14,622 bases of DNA from an uncultured Actinomycetes bacterium (GTDB taxonomy: Bacteria; Actinomycetota; Acidimicrobiia; Acidimicrobiales; Acidimicrobilacustridaceae), in assembly GCA_945957335.1 (NCBI GenBank), contig CAMFLJ010000063.1:1-14622 (forward strand), given 5' to 3'. A program made the position numbers and the translations under genes. The notes under the pieces were generated by a model. The model had not been told where the DNA came from and made no database searches. It was given only the letters and a program-made list of their open reading frames with translations. Below, in pieces: positions 7,687 to 14,158 of the stretch (positions are counted from its first letter, which is position 1; the number at the start of each line of letters is the position of its first letter).

Positions 7687-8747
7687 CCGTCGGACTCCGC
7701 GCCGGACCGCGACCGGGCGACGAACCAGGACGCGGTGAAGTTCACGATGAGAGTGATGGCGAAGAGGGCCAGGCCGGCGGCGAAGAGCGCCGAGAGGCCG
7801 AAGCCCGAGGCCTCGGAGTACTGGTCCGCGATCAGCTTCGAGACGGTGTTGCCACCCGACTCGAGGATCCTGAACTTCAGGTCGAACGAGGCCGACAGGA
7901 TGAGCGCGACCGCGATCGTCTCGCCGAGGGCTCGACCGAGGCCGAGCATGGTGCCACCGATGATGCCGCCGCGGGCGAACGGGAGCGAGACGATCCGGAT
8001 GACCCCCCAACGCGTGCCACCGAGGGCGTAGGCACCCTCGCGTTCACCGATCGGCACCTGGGAGAAGACCTCGCGCATGACCGACGTCTGGATGGGCATC
8101 ACCATCAAGGCGACCACGACCCCAGCCACGAAGATCGACGCGGTGTAGACCGTGAGCGAGCCGTTCGGGTTGCTCGGATCCGCCCCGTTCACCGAGAACC
8201 ACGGCATCCAGCCCAGCCAGGTGTTGATCCACCGGGCGACGTTCACCGCCATGCCCTGGAAGAAGTACGCGCCCCAGAGGCCGTAGACGATCGATGGCAC
8301 CGCGGCCATCAGGTCGACCATGCCGACGAGGAACCCGCGCACCTTGGCGGGGGCGATGTTCGTGATGAAGAGCGACGTCCCCATGGCGATCGGCATGGCG
8401 ACGCCCACCGCGACGAGGGCCACCAGGCCCGTGCCCAGCATGATCGACGCGATGCCGAACTTGCCGCGGTCGGTCTCCCACTCGGAGGTGGTCAGGAAGC
8501 TGGCACCCTGGGCCCGCAGGGCGTCGAGGGCCTCGAAGGTCAGGAACACCCCGACGGCGACCATGATGAACAGCACCACGAGGCCCGAGAGGTACGAGCT
8601 CCCGAGGAAGACGCGGTCGCCCTTCACGCGGTTGTTCGAGATGCGCCGCGGCTCCGGCGCACGGGGCTCCGGGGGCGGGCCCTGGCGGACCTTCGTGAGC
8701 GCGCCGGGACCGGGTGCCCCGGGAGCGAGCTCCTCGACGACGGTCAT
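7683..8747 (-). CDS. pstC: Phosphate ABC transporter permease PstC
   Basis: PstC is the partner permease of PstA in the inner part of the Pst importer. The 354-aa product has a Pro-rich cytoplasmic leader (1-43) and six predicted helices, starting SGLVVLFIMVAVGVFLTF (54-71). The EAA coupling loop lies at 235-276: EREGAYALGGTRWGVIRIVSLPFARGG, then MLGLGRALGETIAV. DLMAAVPSIVYGLWG (145-159) is a strongly conserved PstC signature. The ATG at 8747 lies 3 bp after the preceding stop. There is no strong Shine-Dalgarno sequence, so translation is probably coupled. Length and motifs are normal for the family. Confidence 0.95.
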   Translation of the reverse strand: MTVVEELAPGAPGPGALTKVRQGPPPEPRAPEPRRISNNRVKGDRVFLGSSYLSGLVVLFIMVAVGVFLTFEALDALRAQGASFLTTSEWETDRGKFGIASIMLGTGLVALVAVGVAMPIAMGTSLFITNIAPAKVRGFLVGMVDLMAAVPSIVYGLWGAYFFQGMAVNVARWINTWLGWMPWFSVNGADPSNPNGSLTVYTASIFVAGVVVALMVMPIQTSVMREVFSQVPIGEREGAYALGGTRWGVIRIVSLPFARGGIIGGTMLGLGRALGETIAVALILSASFDLKFRILESGGNTVSKLIADQYSEASGFGLSALFAAGLALFAITLIVNFTASWFVARSRSGAESDG

Positions 8748-8750
8748 CGA

Positions 8751-9698
8751 TCAGCCCAGCCAGGCGAGGAGGACGACGAGCACGATGAGGACCGCCAGCA
8801 GCGGCAGGATCACGTCGAGGTGCAGCAGCCGCCGCCCGGCCGACGGACGATCGACAGGCGTGGCCGGCTCGACGGGCGCCGCCACCTGCGCAGGAGCAGC
8901 GACGGGCAGGGGCACCAGGGCAGCGGATGCAGGGGATGCAGGGGCAACCGGCTGGACAGCGGCAGGGAGCACGGGGGCCTGCGGTGACGCCAGGACCAGC
9001 GCCTGCTGGAAGGTGCCGTCGGGTGCCTGGATCAGCACGGTGTTGTAGGCGGCGGCGAAGGGGGCGGCGCCGAAGGGGCTGGCGACGACGGGGCCCGGGA
9101 ACGACTCGGGGGCGCCGGGCGGCGGCACCGTCGGCACGGGCGACGAGGGCGGTCCGGTGAAGGGCAACGGCGCGGGCGGCGGGTAGGACGCCGCAGGCGG
9201 GAGCACCGGCTCGTCCTCGGGCAGATCCTCGGGCGGGGAGGACGAGGCCGACGCCGACGCCGTGGCCAGGACGGGCCCGACGGCCATGGCGGCGACGACC
9301 GACTGCAGGTGGGCCCGCGCGCCTTCCAGCTCCGTGTCAGCGTCGGCACGGGCGGCCGCCACGATGTCGTGAGCCTGCTCACGAGCAGCGGCGAGCGCGA
9401 CCTCCCGCTGTCGCTCGGCCTCCTCGATCTCGGCGGTGATCTGGGCCATGCGGGCGTCGCGCTCCGCCGTGATCACGGAGTCGTCGTGCAGCACCAAGGC
9501 CGTCTCGGCCTGCTCGGCAGCGCGCTCGGCGGCGCGTGCCCGGAGCCTGAGGCTGGCCAACTGGCCTCGTGCAGCCCGCAGCACCGGATCGACCGACTCC
9601 GCCCGAGCGAACGGCGCGCGCTCGAGGCGGGCGAGCGGTCGCGACACCACCGGGCGGGGGAGCTCGGGCACGAGCGTCGGCGTCGACTCAATCGGCAC
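8751..9698 (-). CDS. Coiled-coil, Pro/Ala-rich protein with C-terminal membrane tail
   Basis: This is a 315-aa protein of no recognised family. Residues 40-140 are a charged Ala/Glu/Arg coiled coil (QLASLRLRARAAERAAEQAE, then QREVALAAAREQAHDIVAAARAD). Residues 150-290 are a low-complexity Pro/Ala/Val linker. Residues 293-314 form one transmembrane helix at the very end. With no signal peptide this is a tail-anchored protein whose bulk faces the cytoplasm. The coiled coil aligns with those of the two preceding gene products. The linker contains an internal LPFTG (178-182), which cannot act as a sorting signal in this topology. The GTG at 9698 was chosen because GGGAGG (9704-9709) sits 5 nt upstream. 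This start overlaps the previous gene by 11 bp, and the longer frame up to 9824 has an Arg/Pro-rich shadow leader. It directly precedes pstC and may organise or regulate the permease (inference). Confidence 0.8.
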   Translation of the reverse strand: MPIESTPTLVPELPRPVVSRPLARLERAPFARAESVDPVLRAARGQLASLRLRARAAERAAEQAETALVLHDDSVITAERDARMAQITAEIEEAERQREVALAAAREQAHDIVAAARADADTELEGARAHLQSVVAAMAVGPVLATASASASSSPPEDLPEDEPVLPPAASYPPPAPLPFTGPPSSPVPTVPPPGAPESFPGPVVASPFGAAPFAAAYNTVLIQAPDGTFQQALVLASPQAPVLPAAVQPVAPASPASAALVPLPVAAPAQVAAPVEPATPVDRPSAGRRLLHLDVILPLLAVLIVLVVLLAWLG

Positions 9699-10248
9699 CG
9701 GTGCCTCCCTGCTCGACGTGCGGGGCGAGCGACGACGCAGCACCACGCACCGTCGACGCCTCGGTGTGGGCGGCCTCGCGGATGCGGGCGGCCTCGGTCT
9801 CCGCCTCGGCCCGGATCGCGGCAACGGCCTCGTCGCGTTCGCGGTCGATGCGGGCCAGCTCGGTGCGCGCGGCCACGACGACCGCCCCCAGACCCGCTTC
9901 GAGCTGCGCGGTTCGCTCCGCGAGCGCGGTCTCCGCCTCCACGGTCCGCCGCTCGGCGTCGGCGATCTCCTCGTTCAGCCGCGCGCGCTCCACCAGGTGG
10001 CGCTCCACCGAGTCACGGTCGTAGGACGGGTGCCAGTCGATGCCGTCGAGCTCTCCACCGGAGGTCATCTGGCGATCCTCGACGAGGAGCACATCGGGGA
10101 CGGAACCGGGATGCGCACCGTTGCCATTGGGCACATTGCCGTGGACCGACCCGTTCCCGTTGTGGTTCCCATGGTTCCCGTTCCCGTTCATCGGGGCACC
10201 GGACAGCACGCCGCCGGTCAGGTCGATGGTGTGATCGTCAGCGGTCAC
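9688..10248 (-). CDS. Soluble coiled-coil protein with Asn/Gly/His-rich segment
   Basis: This is a 186-aa cytoplasmic protein of unknown family. Residues 20-48 are a low-complexity Asn/Gly/His run (MNGNGNHGNHNGNG and onward). Residues 50-78 form a short linker. Residues 78-170 are a long charged coiled coil (RLNEEIADAERRTVEAETAL, then ERDEAVAAIRAEAETEAARIREA), reminiscent in composition of F-type ATPase b subunits. The helix pattern matches the coiled coils of both neighbouring genes. There is no signal peptide or membrane helix. The GTG at 10248 is fixed by a near-perfect ribosome site, AAGGAGG at 10253-10259, and by a GTGA overlap with the preceding stop. A longer frame reaching 10701 would lie within the upstream gene and is Arg-rich. 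Confidence 0.8.
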   Translation of the reverse strand: MTADDHTIDLTGGVLSGAPMNGNGNHGNHNGNGSVHGNVPNGNGAHPGSVPDVLLVEDRQMTSGGELDGIDWHPSYDRDSVERHLVERARLNEEIADAERRTVEAETALAERTAQLEAGLGAVVVAARTELARIDRERDEAVAAIRAEAETEAARIREAAHTEASTVRGAASSLAPHVEQGGTGAD

Positions 10249-11021
10249 GAGTCCTCCTTGGCGCTGCGCCGCAGGAACCGACCGCGCGACCTGCGGTCGC
10301 GGTCGGCCTCCTGCCAGAACGTGTCGAAGGCGGCGGCCGACTGCTCGCCCGACTGCGGCTCGCCGGCGCCGTCCTCGGCGACGAGCGTCGCCACTGCGGT
10401 CGGCTGCAGCCGCTCGAACCTCTCGGGTGATGGGAGCGAGGAGGTCGGGACGATCACCGGTTGCTCCCCGGACGCCTGCATCGAGGGCTCGGAGCGCTGC
10501 CGCACACCATGGTCGTTCTCGACAGCTCGACGGGCATCCGCGAGGGCCGACTCCCGCGAGCGGGGCATGTGCCCGGCGCCGACCCGGAGCCAGAGCTCGC
10601 CGGCGGTGGGCGGGGCCACGACGTGGTGACCCGGCCAGGGCCGACGGGTGGCAGGGACATGGCTGGCGTCGAGCCCGGCCTGACGCAGGTCGTCGAGGCA
10701 CTCGGCGACGGCCTGGGCCACCTTCTCGTCGGCCTGGCGCCGCGCGGCGGCCAGGGCCTCGTCGCAGGAGCGCACGGCCCGCTCGATCATGGAGTCGACG
10801 ACCGAGAGGAGGTCAGAGGGGATGACGTCACCCTCGTACCCGGCCTGGTGCTCGACCAGGCGGGCCTCGGCGGTGTCACGGCGACGGACGGCCGACCGGG
10901 CGGTGAGGCCGAGACGGGCCAGCTCCGAGCGCCGACGCGCCAGGATCTGGTCGATCTGGGCCGCGCCGGCATCATCGGTGGCCAGGCGCGCACCAGGCAC
11001 GGGGTGATCGGGTGGCGTCAC
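10245..11021 (-). CDS. Soluble helical protein, first gene of the pst operon
   Basis: This is a 258-aa cytoplasmic protein of unknown family. Residues 20-60 (IDQILARRRSELARLGLTARSAVRRRDTAEARLVEHQ) and 70-116 (ending DEALAAARRQADEKVAQAVAECLDDL) are amphipathic helices that line up with the coiled coils of the next two gene products. The spacing between the two blocks agrees within one or two residues. A middle segment (125-150, PWPGHHVVAPPTAGELWLRVG) may be a small folded patch. The C-terminus ends in AAFDTFWQEADRDRRSRGRFLRR. The GTG start at 11021 has no Shine-Dalgarno sequence, but a -10-like hexamer ends 7 nt before it, so the mRNA may be leaderless. As the promoter-proximal gene it should be the most expressed. 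I do not assign a function. Confidence 0.78.
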   Translation of the reverse strand: MTPPDHPVPGARLATDDAGAAQIDQILARRRSELARLGLTARSAVRRRDTAEARLVEHQAGYEGDVIPSDLLSVVDSMIERAVRSCDEALAAARRQADEKVAQAVAECLDDLRQAGLDASHVPATRRPWPGHHVVAPPTAGELWLRVGAGHMPRSRESALADARRAVENDHGVRQRSEPSMQASGEQPVIVPTSSLPSPERFERLQPTAVATLVAEDGAGEPQSGEQSAAAFDTFWQEADRDRRSRGRFLRRSAKEDS

Positions 11022-11028
11022 GGAGCGG

Positions 11029-11034
11029 ACGGTA
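11029..11034 (-). promoter_or_regulatory. Candidate -10 element of the pst operon (leaderless start)
   Basis: TACCGT on the minus strand fits the actinobacterial TAnnnT pattern. Seven bases separate it from the GTG at 11021, so transcription would begin at or next to the start codon. It lies 16 nt downstream of the PHO-box-like repeat. No ribosome site precedes the GTG, which agrees with a leaderless message. Confidence 0.45.
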
Positions 11035-11050
11035 CGGGTGCGCTCTGACG

Positions 11051-11083
11051 GGGGATTGAACCGGAGGTGAACGCACGAGGAGC
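11051..11083 (-). promoter_or_regulatory. Candidate PHO box (PhoP direct repeats) upstream of the pst operon
   Basis: Reading the minus strand, 11-nt units begin at 11083, 11072 and 11061 with heptamers GCTCCTC, GTTCACC and GTTCAAT. The Streptomyces PhoP binding unit is an 11-nt direct repeat with the conserved heptamer GTTCACC, so the central unit is a perfect match and the third has 5 of 7. The array covers the expected -35 region, the usual position for PhoP activation. GTTCACC alone also occurs in coding regions here. The tandem 11-nt phasing and the position are what support the call. Confidence 0.6.
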
Positions 11084-11180
11084 CGCAGGCGACTTCTTCG
11101 TCGGCGCACTTCAGGCCGGCGTTACGACGGCCGAACGGCGGTCCCGATGACCGAGGGCCCTCCCCCGGGGGCGCGCGTGG

Positions 11181-11209
11181 TTGTCGCGCCGTGCCTCCAG
11201 CGATAGGTT
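11181..11209 (+). promoter_or_regulatory. Candidate promoter of the MMPL transporter gene
   Basis: A -35-like TTGTCG (11181-11186), a 17-nt spacer and a -10-like TAGGTT (11204-11209) lie 40 bp before the ATG. The palindromic operator starts inside the -10 element, so a bound repressor would block RNA polymerase. Confidence 0.4.
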
Positions 11210-11236
11210 CTAGATACCCCCCGGGGTATCTAGAAC
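11207..11236. promoter_or_regulatory. 30-bp palindromic operator, CsoR/CstR-like core
   Basis: Two perfect 14-bp inverted arms flank a CC centre. The outer part of each arm contains TCTAGA. The inner core is GATACCCC on one side and GGGGTATC on the other, giving TACCCC-N2-GGGGTA. That core resembles operators of the CsoR/CstR family (copper- or persulphide-sensing repressors). The regulator gene is not in the window. A TetR-type regulator could also use such a site. Confidence 0.6.
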
Positions 11237-11248
11237 AGGGAGCCAGTC

Positions 11249-13441
11249 ATGTCGATCAGCGCCGACCCGCCCGACGCGCACTCCGCGCCGGTCCACCCGG
11301 ACCACGACCTCGCCCACACCGACGCCGGGCACCAGCCGTGGTTCGCCCGCCTCGGCCGGTTCGCCGGTCGTCGGCGGCGGCCGGTCATGGTGGCCTGGCT
11401 CCTCGTGGCCCTGCTGGCCGCCCCTCTCGCCCTCACCGTCGGCAACGCCCTCTCCGGCGCCGGCTGGGAGGCGGGGGGCTCGACCTCGGTCAAGGTGCGA
11501 GACGAGCTGCGGCGTGACTTCCCCCAGGTCGGGGCCGAGTCGGCCGTCGTGGTCGTCCACCAGGGCACACCGGTGAGCCAGGATCCGGCCGCGGTGCAAC
11601 AGCTCGTCGCCTCGCTCGCGACCGCCCCCGGCGCCGCCCAGGTCGTCGATCCGCTCACCGTGCCCGCCGAGGCCGGCCTGGTGTCGCAGGACGGCATGAC
11701 CATCCTGATCCCGGTCGACCTCCGGGCCTCGACCGACGCCGACCGGCCGAAGTCGGCCGGGGAGCTCATCGGCTTCGTCCGTGACCAGAAGCTCCCCGAC
11801 GGCGCCACCGCCGAGGTCACCGGTGAGTGGGCGGTCTGGAGCGACTTCAACCAGGCCAACGAAGAGGCGCTGCACTTCGCCGAGCTCCTCTCCGGAGTTC
11901 CGACGGTGATCCTGCTGATCGTCGCCTTCGGTGCGCTGATCGCCGCCGGCCTGCCCCTCGTCCTCGCGGTCGGCGGCATGGCGGTGAGCTTCGCCGTCCT
12001 CCACCTCATCGGCCTGGGCACCCCCACCTCGGTGTGGTCGATGAACTTCTCGATGATGATCGGCCTCGCCGTCGGCATCGACTACAGCCTGTTCATCGTC
12101 TCCCGGTACCGGGAGGAGCGCGAGGACGGCAAGAACGCCGTCGAGGGCATCGCCGCCACCCTCAACACCGCGGGCAAGGCCGTGTTCCTGTCCGCTCTCG
12201 CCGTCGTGCTCTCGCTGGCGGCCATCTTCCTCGTGCCGGTGATGGTCTTCCGCTCGATGGCCCTCGGGATGATCCTGTCGGTCGTCGCCGTGGCCTTCGC
12301 ATCCCTCACCCTGCTCCCTGCAATCCTCGTCGCGCTCGGCGACCGGGTGCTGGTGAAGAAGGAGAAGGACCACGACCGCGGCGCCGAGGGCCGCTGGGCC
12401 CGCTGGACGGGCAAGGCGCTGAAGCGACCGGGGATCACCCTCGCCGTCGGGCTGACCCTGCTGCTGGCCCTCGCCGCCCCCGCCATCGGGATGAAGCTCG
12501 GCATGCCCGGTGCCCGCGTCGTCGACAAGGGCCGCTCGAGCCGCGACGGCTACGACCAGCTCGTCGCCGCCTTCGGACCCGGTGCGGCCGCCCCGATCAT
12601 GGTGACCGTGCCCGCCGGCGAGGCCCCGCAGGTCGTCGCCATCGCCCAGGCCGACGCCAACGTGATCGACGCCCGCGTCGTGGCCGAGCCCGCCGCCAGC
12701 GGCCGCACGGTCGTGCGCATCACCCCGGGCACCCCCGTCGACGACCAGGCCACCATGGACCTCGTCACGCGGATGCGTGAACAGGTCGGCGCCGCCGTGC
12801 CCGACGCGCTCGTGGGCGGCCCGGCGTCACAGAACCACGACCTCACCGATGTGCTCATCGGGCGCGCGCCGCTCGCCATCGGGCTGATCATGATCGTCGC
12901 CTTCGTGATGCTCCTCGTGGTGTTCCGGAGCCTCACGATCGCCCTGATGTCGATCTTCCTGAACCTGGTCAGCGTGGCTGCGTCGTTCGGCTTCGCCACG
13001 ATCGTGTTCCAGCACGGCATCGGTGCCGGCCTGCTCGGCATCGAGCACCAGGGCTTCGTCGACGCCTGGGCACCGTTGTTCTTCTTCGCCCTGCTGTTCG
13101 GGTTGTCGATGGACTACAACCTCTTCCTCCTCGCCGCGATCCGCGAGCGCTACGAGGACACCGAGGACACCCAGGCCGCGATCCGCGACGGCATCGCCCG
13201 CACCGGCCGACCGATCACGAACGCCGCGATCATCATGATCGTGGTCTTCATCGCCTTCGGCGTGACCGGCCCGATCCCGCCGACCGAGCTCGGCGTCACC
13301 CTGGCGCTGGCTGTGCTGCTCGACGCGACCGTGATCCGGATGATGCTCGTGCCGTCGCTGATGGGCCTGCTCGGCGACCGCAACTGGTGGCTGCCGGGAT
13401 GGCTCGAGCGACGCCTGCCGAAGGTCGAGTTCTCCCACTGA
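11249..13441 (+). CDS. MMPL family (RND superfamily) transporter
   Basis: This is a 730-aa inner-membrane exporter of the MmpL type, driven by proton flow in known members. Helix 1 (44-66) is followed by a periplasmic loop (67-210), helices 2-6 (about 217-365), helix 7 (393-413), a second loop (414-540) and helices 8-12 (546-710). The paired Asp-Tyr residues of the proton relay are present in both halves: GIDYSLF (D278-Y279) and SMDYNLF (D622-Y623). The N-terminus (1-30) holds five His (11, 16, 19, 23, 28) plus several Asp and could bind a metal. The ATG at 11249 has AGGGAG 7 nt upstream. The substrate is unknown; MmpL relatives move lipids or drugs. Expression is probably set by the palindrome in its promoter. 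It is transcribed away from the pst operon and need not be related to it. Confidence 0.93.
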   Translation: MSISADPPDAHSAPVHPDHDLAHTDAGHQPWFARLGRFAGRRRRPVMVAWLLVALLAAPLALTVGNALSGAGWEAGGSTSVKVRDELRRDFPQVGAESAVVVVHQGTPVSQDPAAVQQLVASLATAPGAAQVVDPLTVPAEAGLVSQDGMTILIPVDLRASTDADRPKSAGELIGFVRDQKLPDGATAEVTGEWAVWSDFNQANEEALHFAELLSGVPTVILLIVAFGALIAAGLPLVLAVGGMAVSFAVLHLIGLGTPTSVWSMNFSMMIGLAVGIDYSLFIVSRYREEREDGKNAVEGIAATLNTAGKAVFLSALAVVLSLAAIFLVPVMVFRSMALGMILSVVAVAFASLTLLPAILVALGDRVLVKKEKDHDRGAEGRWARWTGKALKRPGITLAVGLTLLLALAAPAIGMKLGMPGARVVDKGRSSRDGYDQLVAAFGPGAAAPIMVTVPAGEAPQVVAIAQADANVIDARVVAEPAASGRTVVRITPGTPVDDQATMDLVTRMREQVGAAVPDALVGGPASQNHDLTDVLIGRAPLAIGLIMIVAFVMLLVVFRSLTIALMSIFLNLVSVAASFGFATIVFQHGIGAGLLGIEHQGFVDAWAPLFFFALLFGLSMDYNLFLLAAIRERYEDTEDTQAAIRDGIARTGRPITNAAIIMIVVFIAFGVTGPIPPTELGVTLALAVLLDATVIRMMLVPSLMGLLGDRNWWLPGWLERRLPKVEFSH

Positions 13442-13455
13442 CCCGGCCCGCCGGG
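13442..13455 (+). terminator. Weak GC hairpin directly after the MMPL stop
   Basis: CCCGG and CCGGG form a 5-bp stem with a 4-nt loop immediately after the stop codon. No T tract follows. It could be a minor terminator or a chance GC palindrome. Confidence 0.2.
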
Positions 13456-13522
13456 GGACGTCATCCGCAGCGGTCGCGGGTGGCGCCCCTCGTTGCGCTC
13501 GGCGTCGCAGAGACGCTGCACT

Positions 13523-13555
13523 GCTCACCAGGAGTTCCCCGACCGTTCCGCTGGC
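13523..13555 (+). promoter_or_regulatory. Candidate PHO box upstream of the 118-aa gene
   Basis: Three consecutive 11-nt units begin at 13523, 13534 and 13545 with heptamers GCTCACC, GTTCCCC and GTTCCGC. These are 6, 6 and 5 of 7 matches to the PhoP repeat GTTCACC. The array ends 78 bp before the ATG of the next gene. I see no convincing -10 hexamer at the ideal distance. Confidence 0.42.
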
Positions 13556-13633
13556 GGCCAGTGGAGCGACTCGGTCGTCGGTGATGCTGAGGCCCGGGCA
13601 CGACCAGCCCGGCGTGCCGAGAGGAGCGTGACC

Positions 13634-13990
13634 ATGTCACCCGCAACCATCTCGCACGCTGACGACCAGACCCTGGCCTCCTTCGAGCTCTCCACCCACC
13701 TCGAGCAGCTCGCGTCCATCAGGATCGTCGATCGACGCCAGTTGACCGAGGTGTGGTTGGAGGTCCGCCGATGTGACAGCGCCGCACTCGACGCCCTGGA
13801 GGGCGAGCTGCGCCAGCTGTACCTCCCGATCGTCCAGGAGCGACGGCGCCCCTCCCCCGCCGATGACCTGCGGTCGCCTCGCGAGCTCGCGATTGCGACA
13901 GCGAGCCTGCGGGTCGCCATCCACCGTCGGATCATGGTCCTGCACCTGGTGGCGGTCGGGTGCGAGCGGCGCCGGACGATCCGTCCCTGA
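13634..13990 (+). CDS. Small hypothetical protein
   Basis: This is a 118-aa soluble protein that I do not recognise. It is mostly alpha-helical by composition: FELSTHLEQLASIRIVDRRQLTEVWLEV (17-44), then ALDALEGELRQLYLPIVQERRR (51-72), and a C-terminal helix with SLRVAIHRRIMVLHLVAVG (91-109). It has no signal peptide. Cys 47 and Cys 110 are the only cysteines. I chose the ATG at 13634 because AGAGGAG lies 8 nt upstream. A GTG two codons earlier would sit too close to that site, and the longer frame from 13493 has no ribosome site. Codon third positions are strongly GC, like the neighbours. The antisense frames over this locus lack ribosome sites. Tandem GTTC-type repeats upstream suggest phosphate control (inference). 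Confidence 0.68.
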   Translation: MSPATISHADDQTLASFELSTHLEQLASIRIVDRRQLTEVWLEVRRCDSAALDALEGELRQLYLPIVQERRRPSPADDLRSPRELAIATASLRVAIHRRIMVLHLVAVGCERRRTIRP

Positions 13991-14117
13991 CGCCGGCGAC
14001 GGTGGGACCGCGAGCTCTCGGCGACGCCCGTCCCTCGCCCTGTCAGGCCGCCACACCCTCGAAACCGAGCGTGCGGTGAACGCGAGGTAGATTGCCGACG
14101 AACTTCTCCGCGACACC

Positions 14118-14147
14118 TTTACGGGCTCCCGGGTCGCTCCGTATCGT
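14118..14147 (+). promoter_or_regulatory. Weak promoter candidate for mgsA
   Basis: TTTACG and TATCGT are 18 nt apart, each matching 4 of 6 positions of the sigma-70-type consensus. A transcript from here would carry the hairpin cluster in a leader of about 225 nt before the mgsA ATG. Confidence 0.28.
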
Positions 14148-14158
14148 CCCGGCTCCGC

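Noticed and set aside
5780..8031. Long plus-strand frames antisense to pstS, pstA and pstC (up to 549 aa)
   Set aside because: They are Arg/Gly/His-rich with no domain, typical of high-GC antisense frames. The minus-strand frames carry clear Pst motifs.
3108..8250. Single GTTCACC heptamers inside gene 3 and pstC
   Set aside because: They are isolated, lie within codons for common residues on the opposite strand, and lack 11-nt tandem partners. They show that the heptamer alone is weak evidence.
11162..11171. CCCCCGGGGG palindrome in the divergent intergenic region
   Set aside because: Short pure-GC palindromes are expected by chance at this base composition and nothing flanks it to suggest a function.
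11210..12373. Minus-strand 387-aa and 282-aa frames under the MMPL gene
   Set aside because: Their composition is antisense-like (Asp/Gly/His/Arg repeats) and the opposite strand encodes an unmistakable MMPL transporter.
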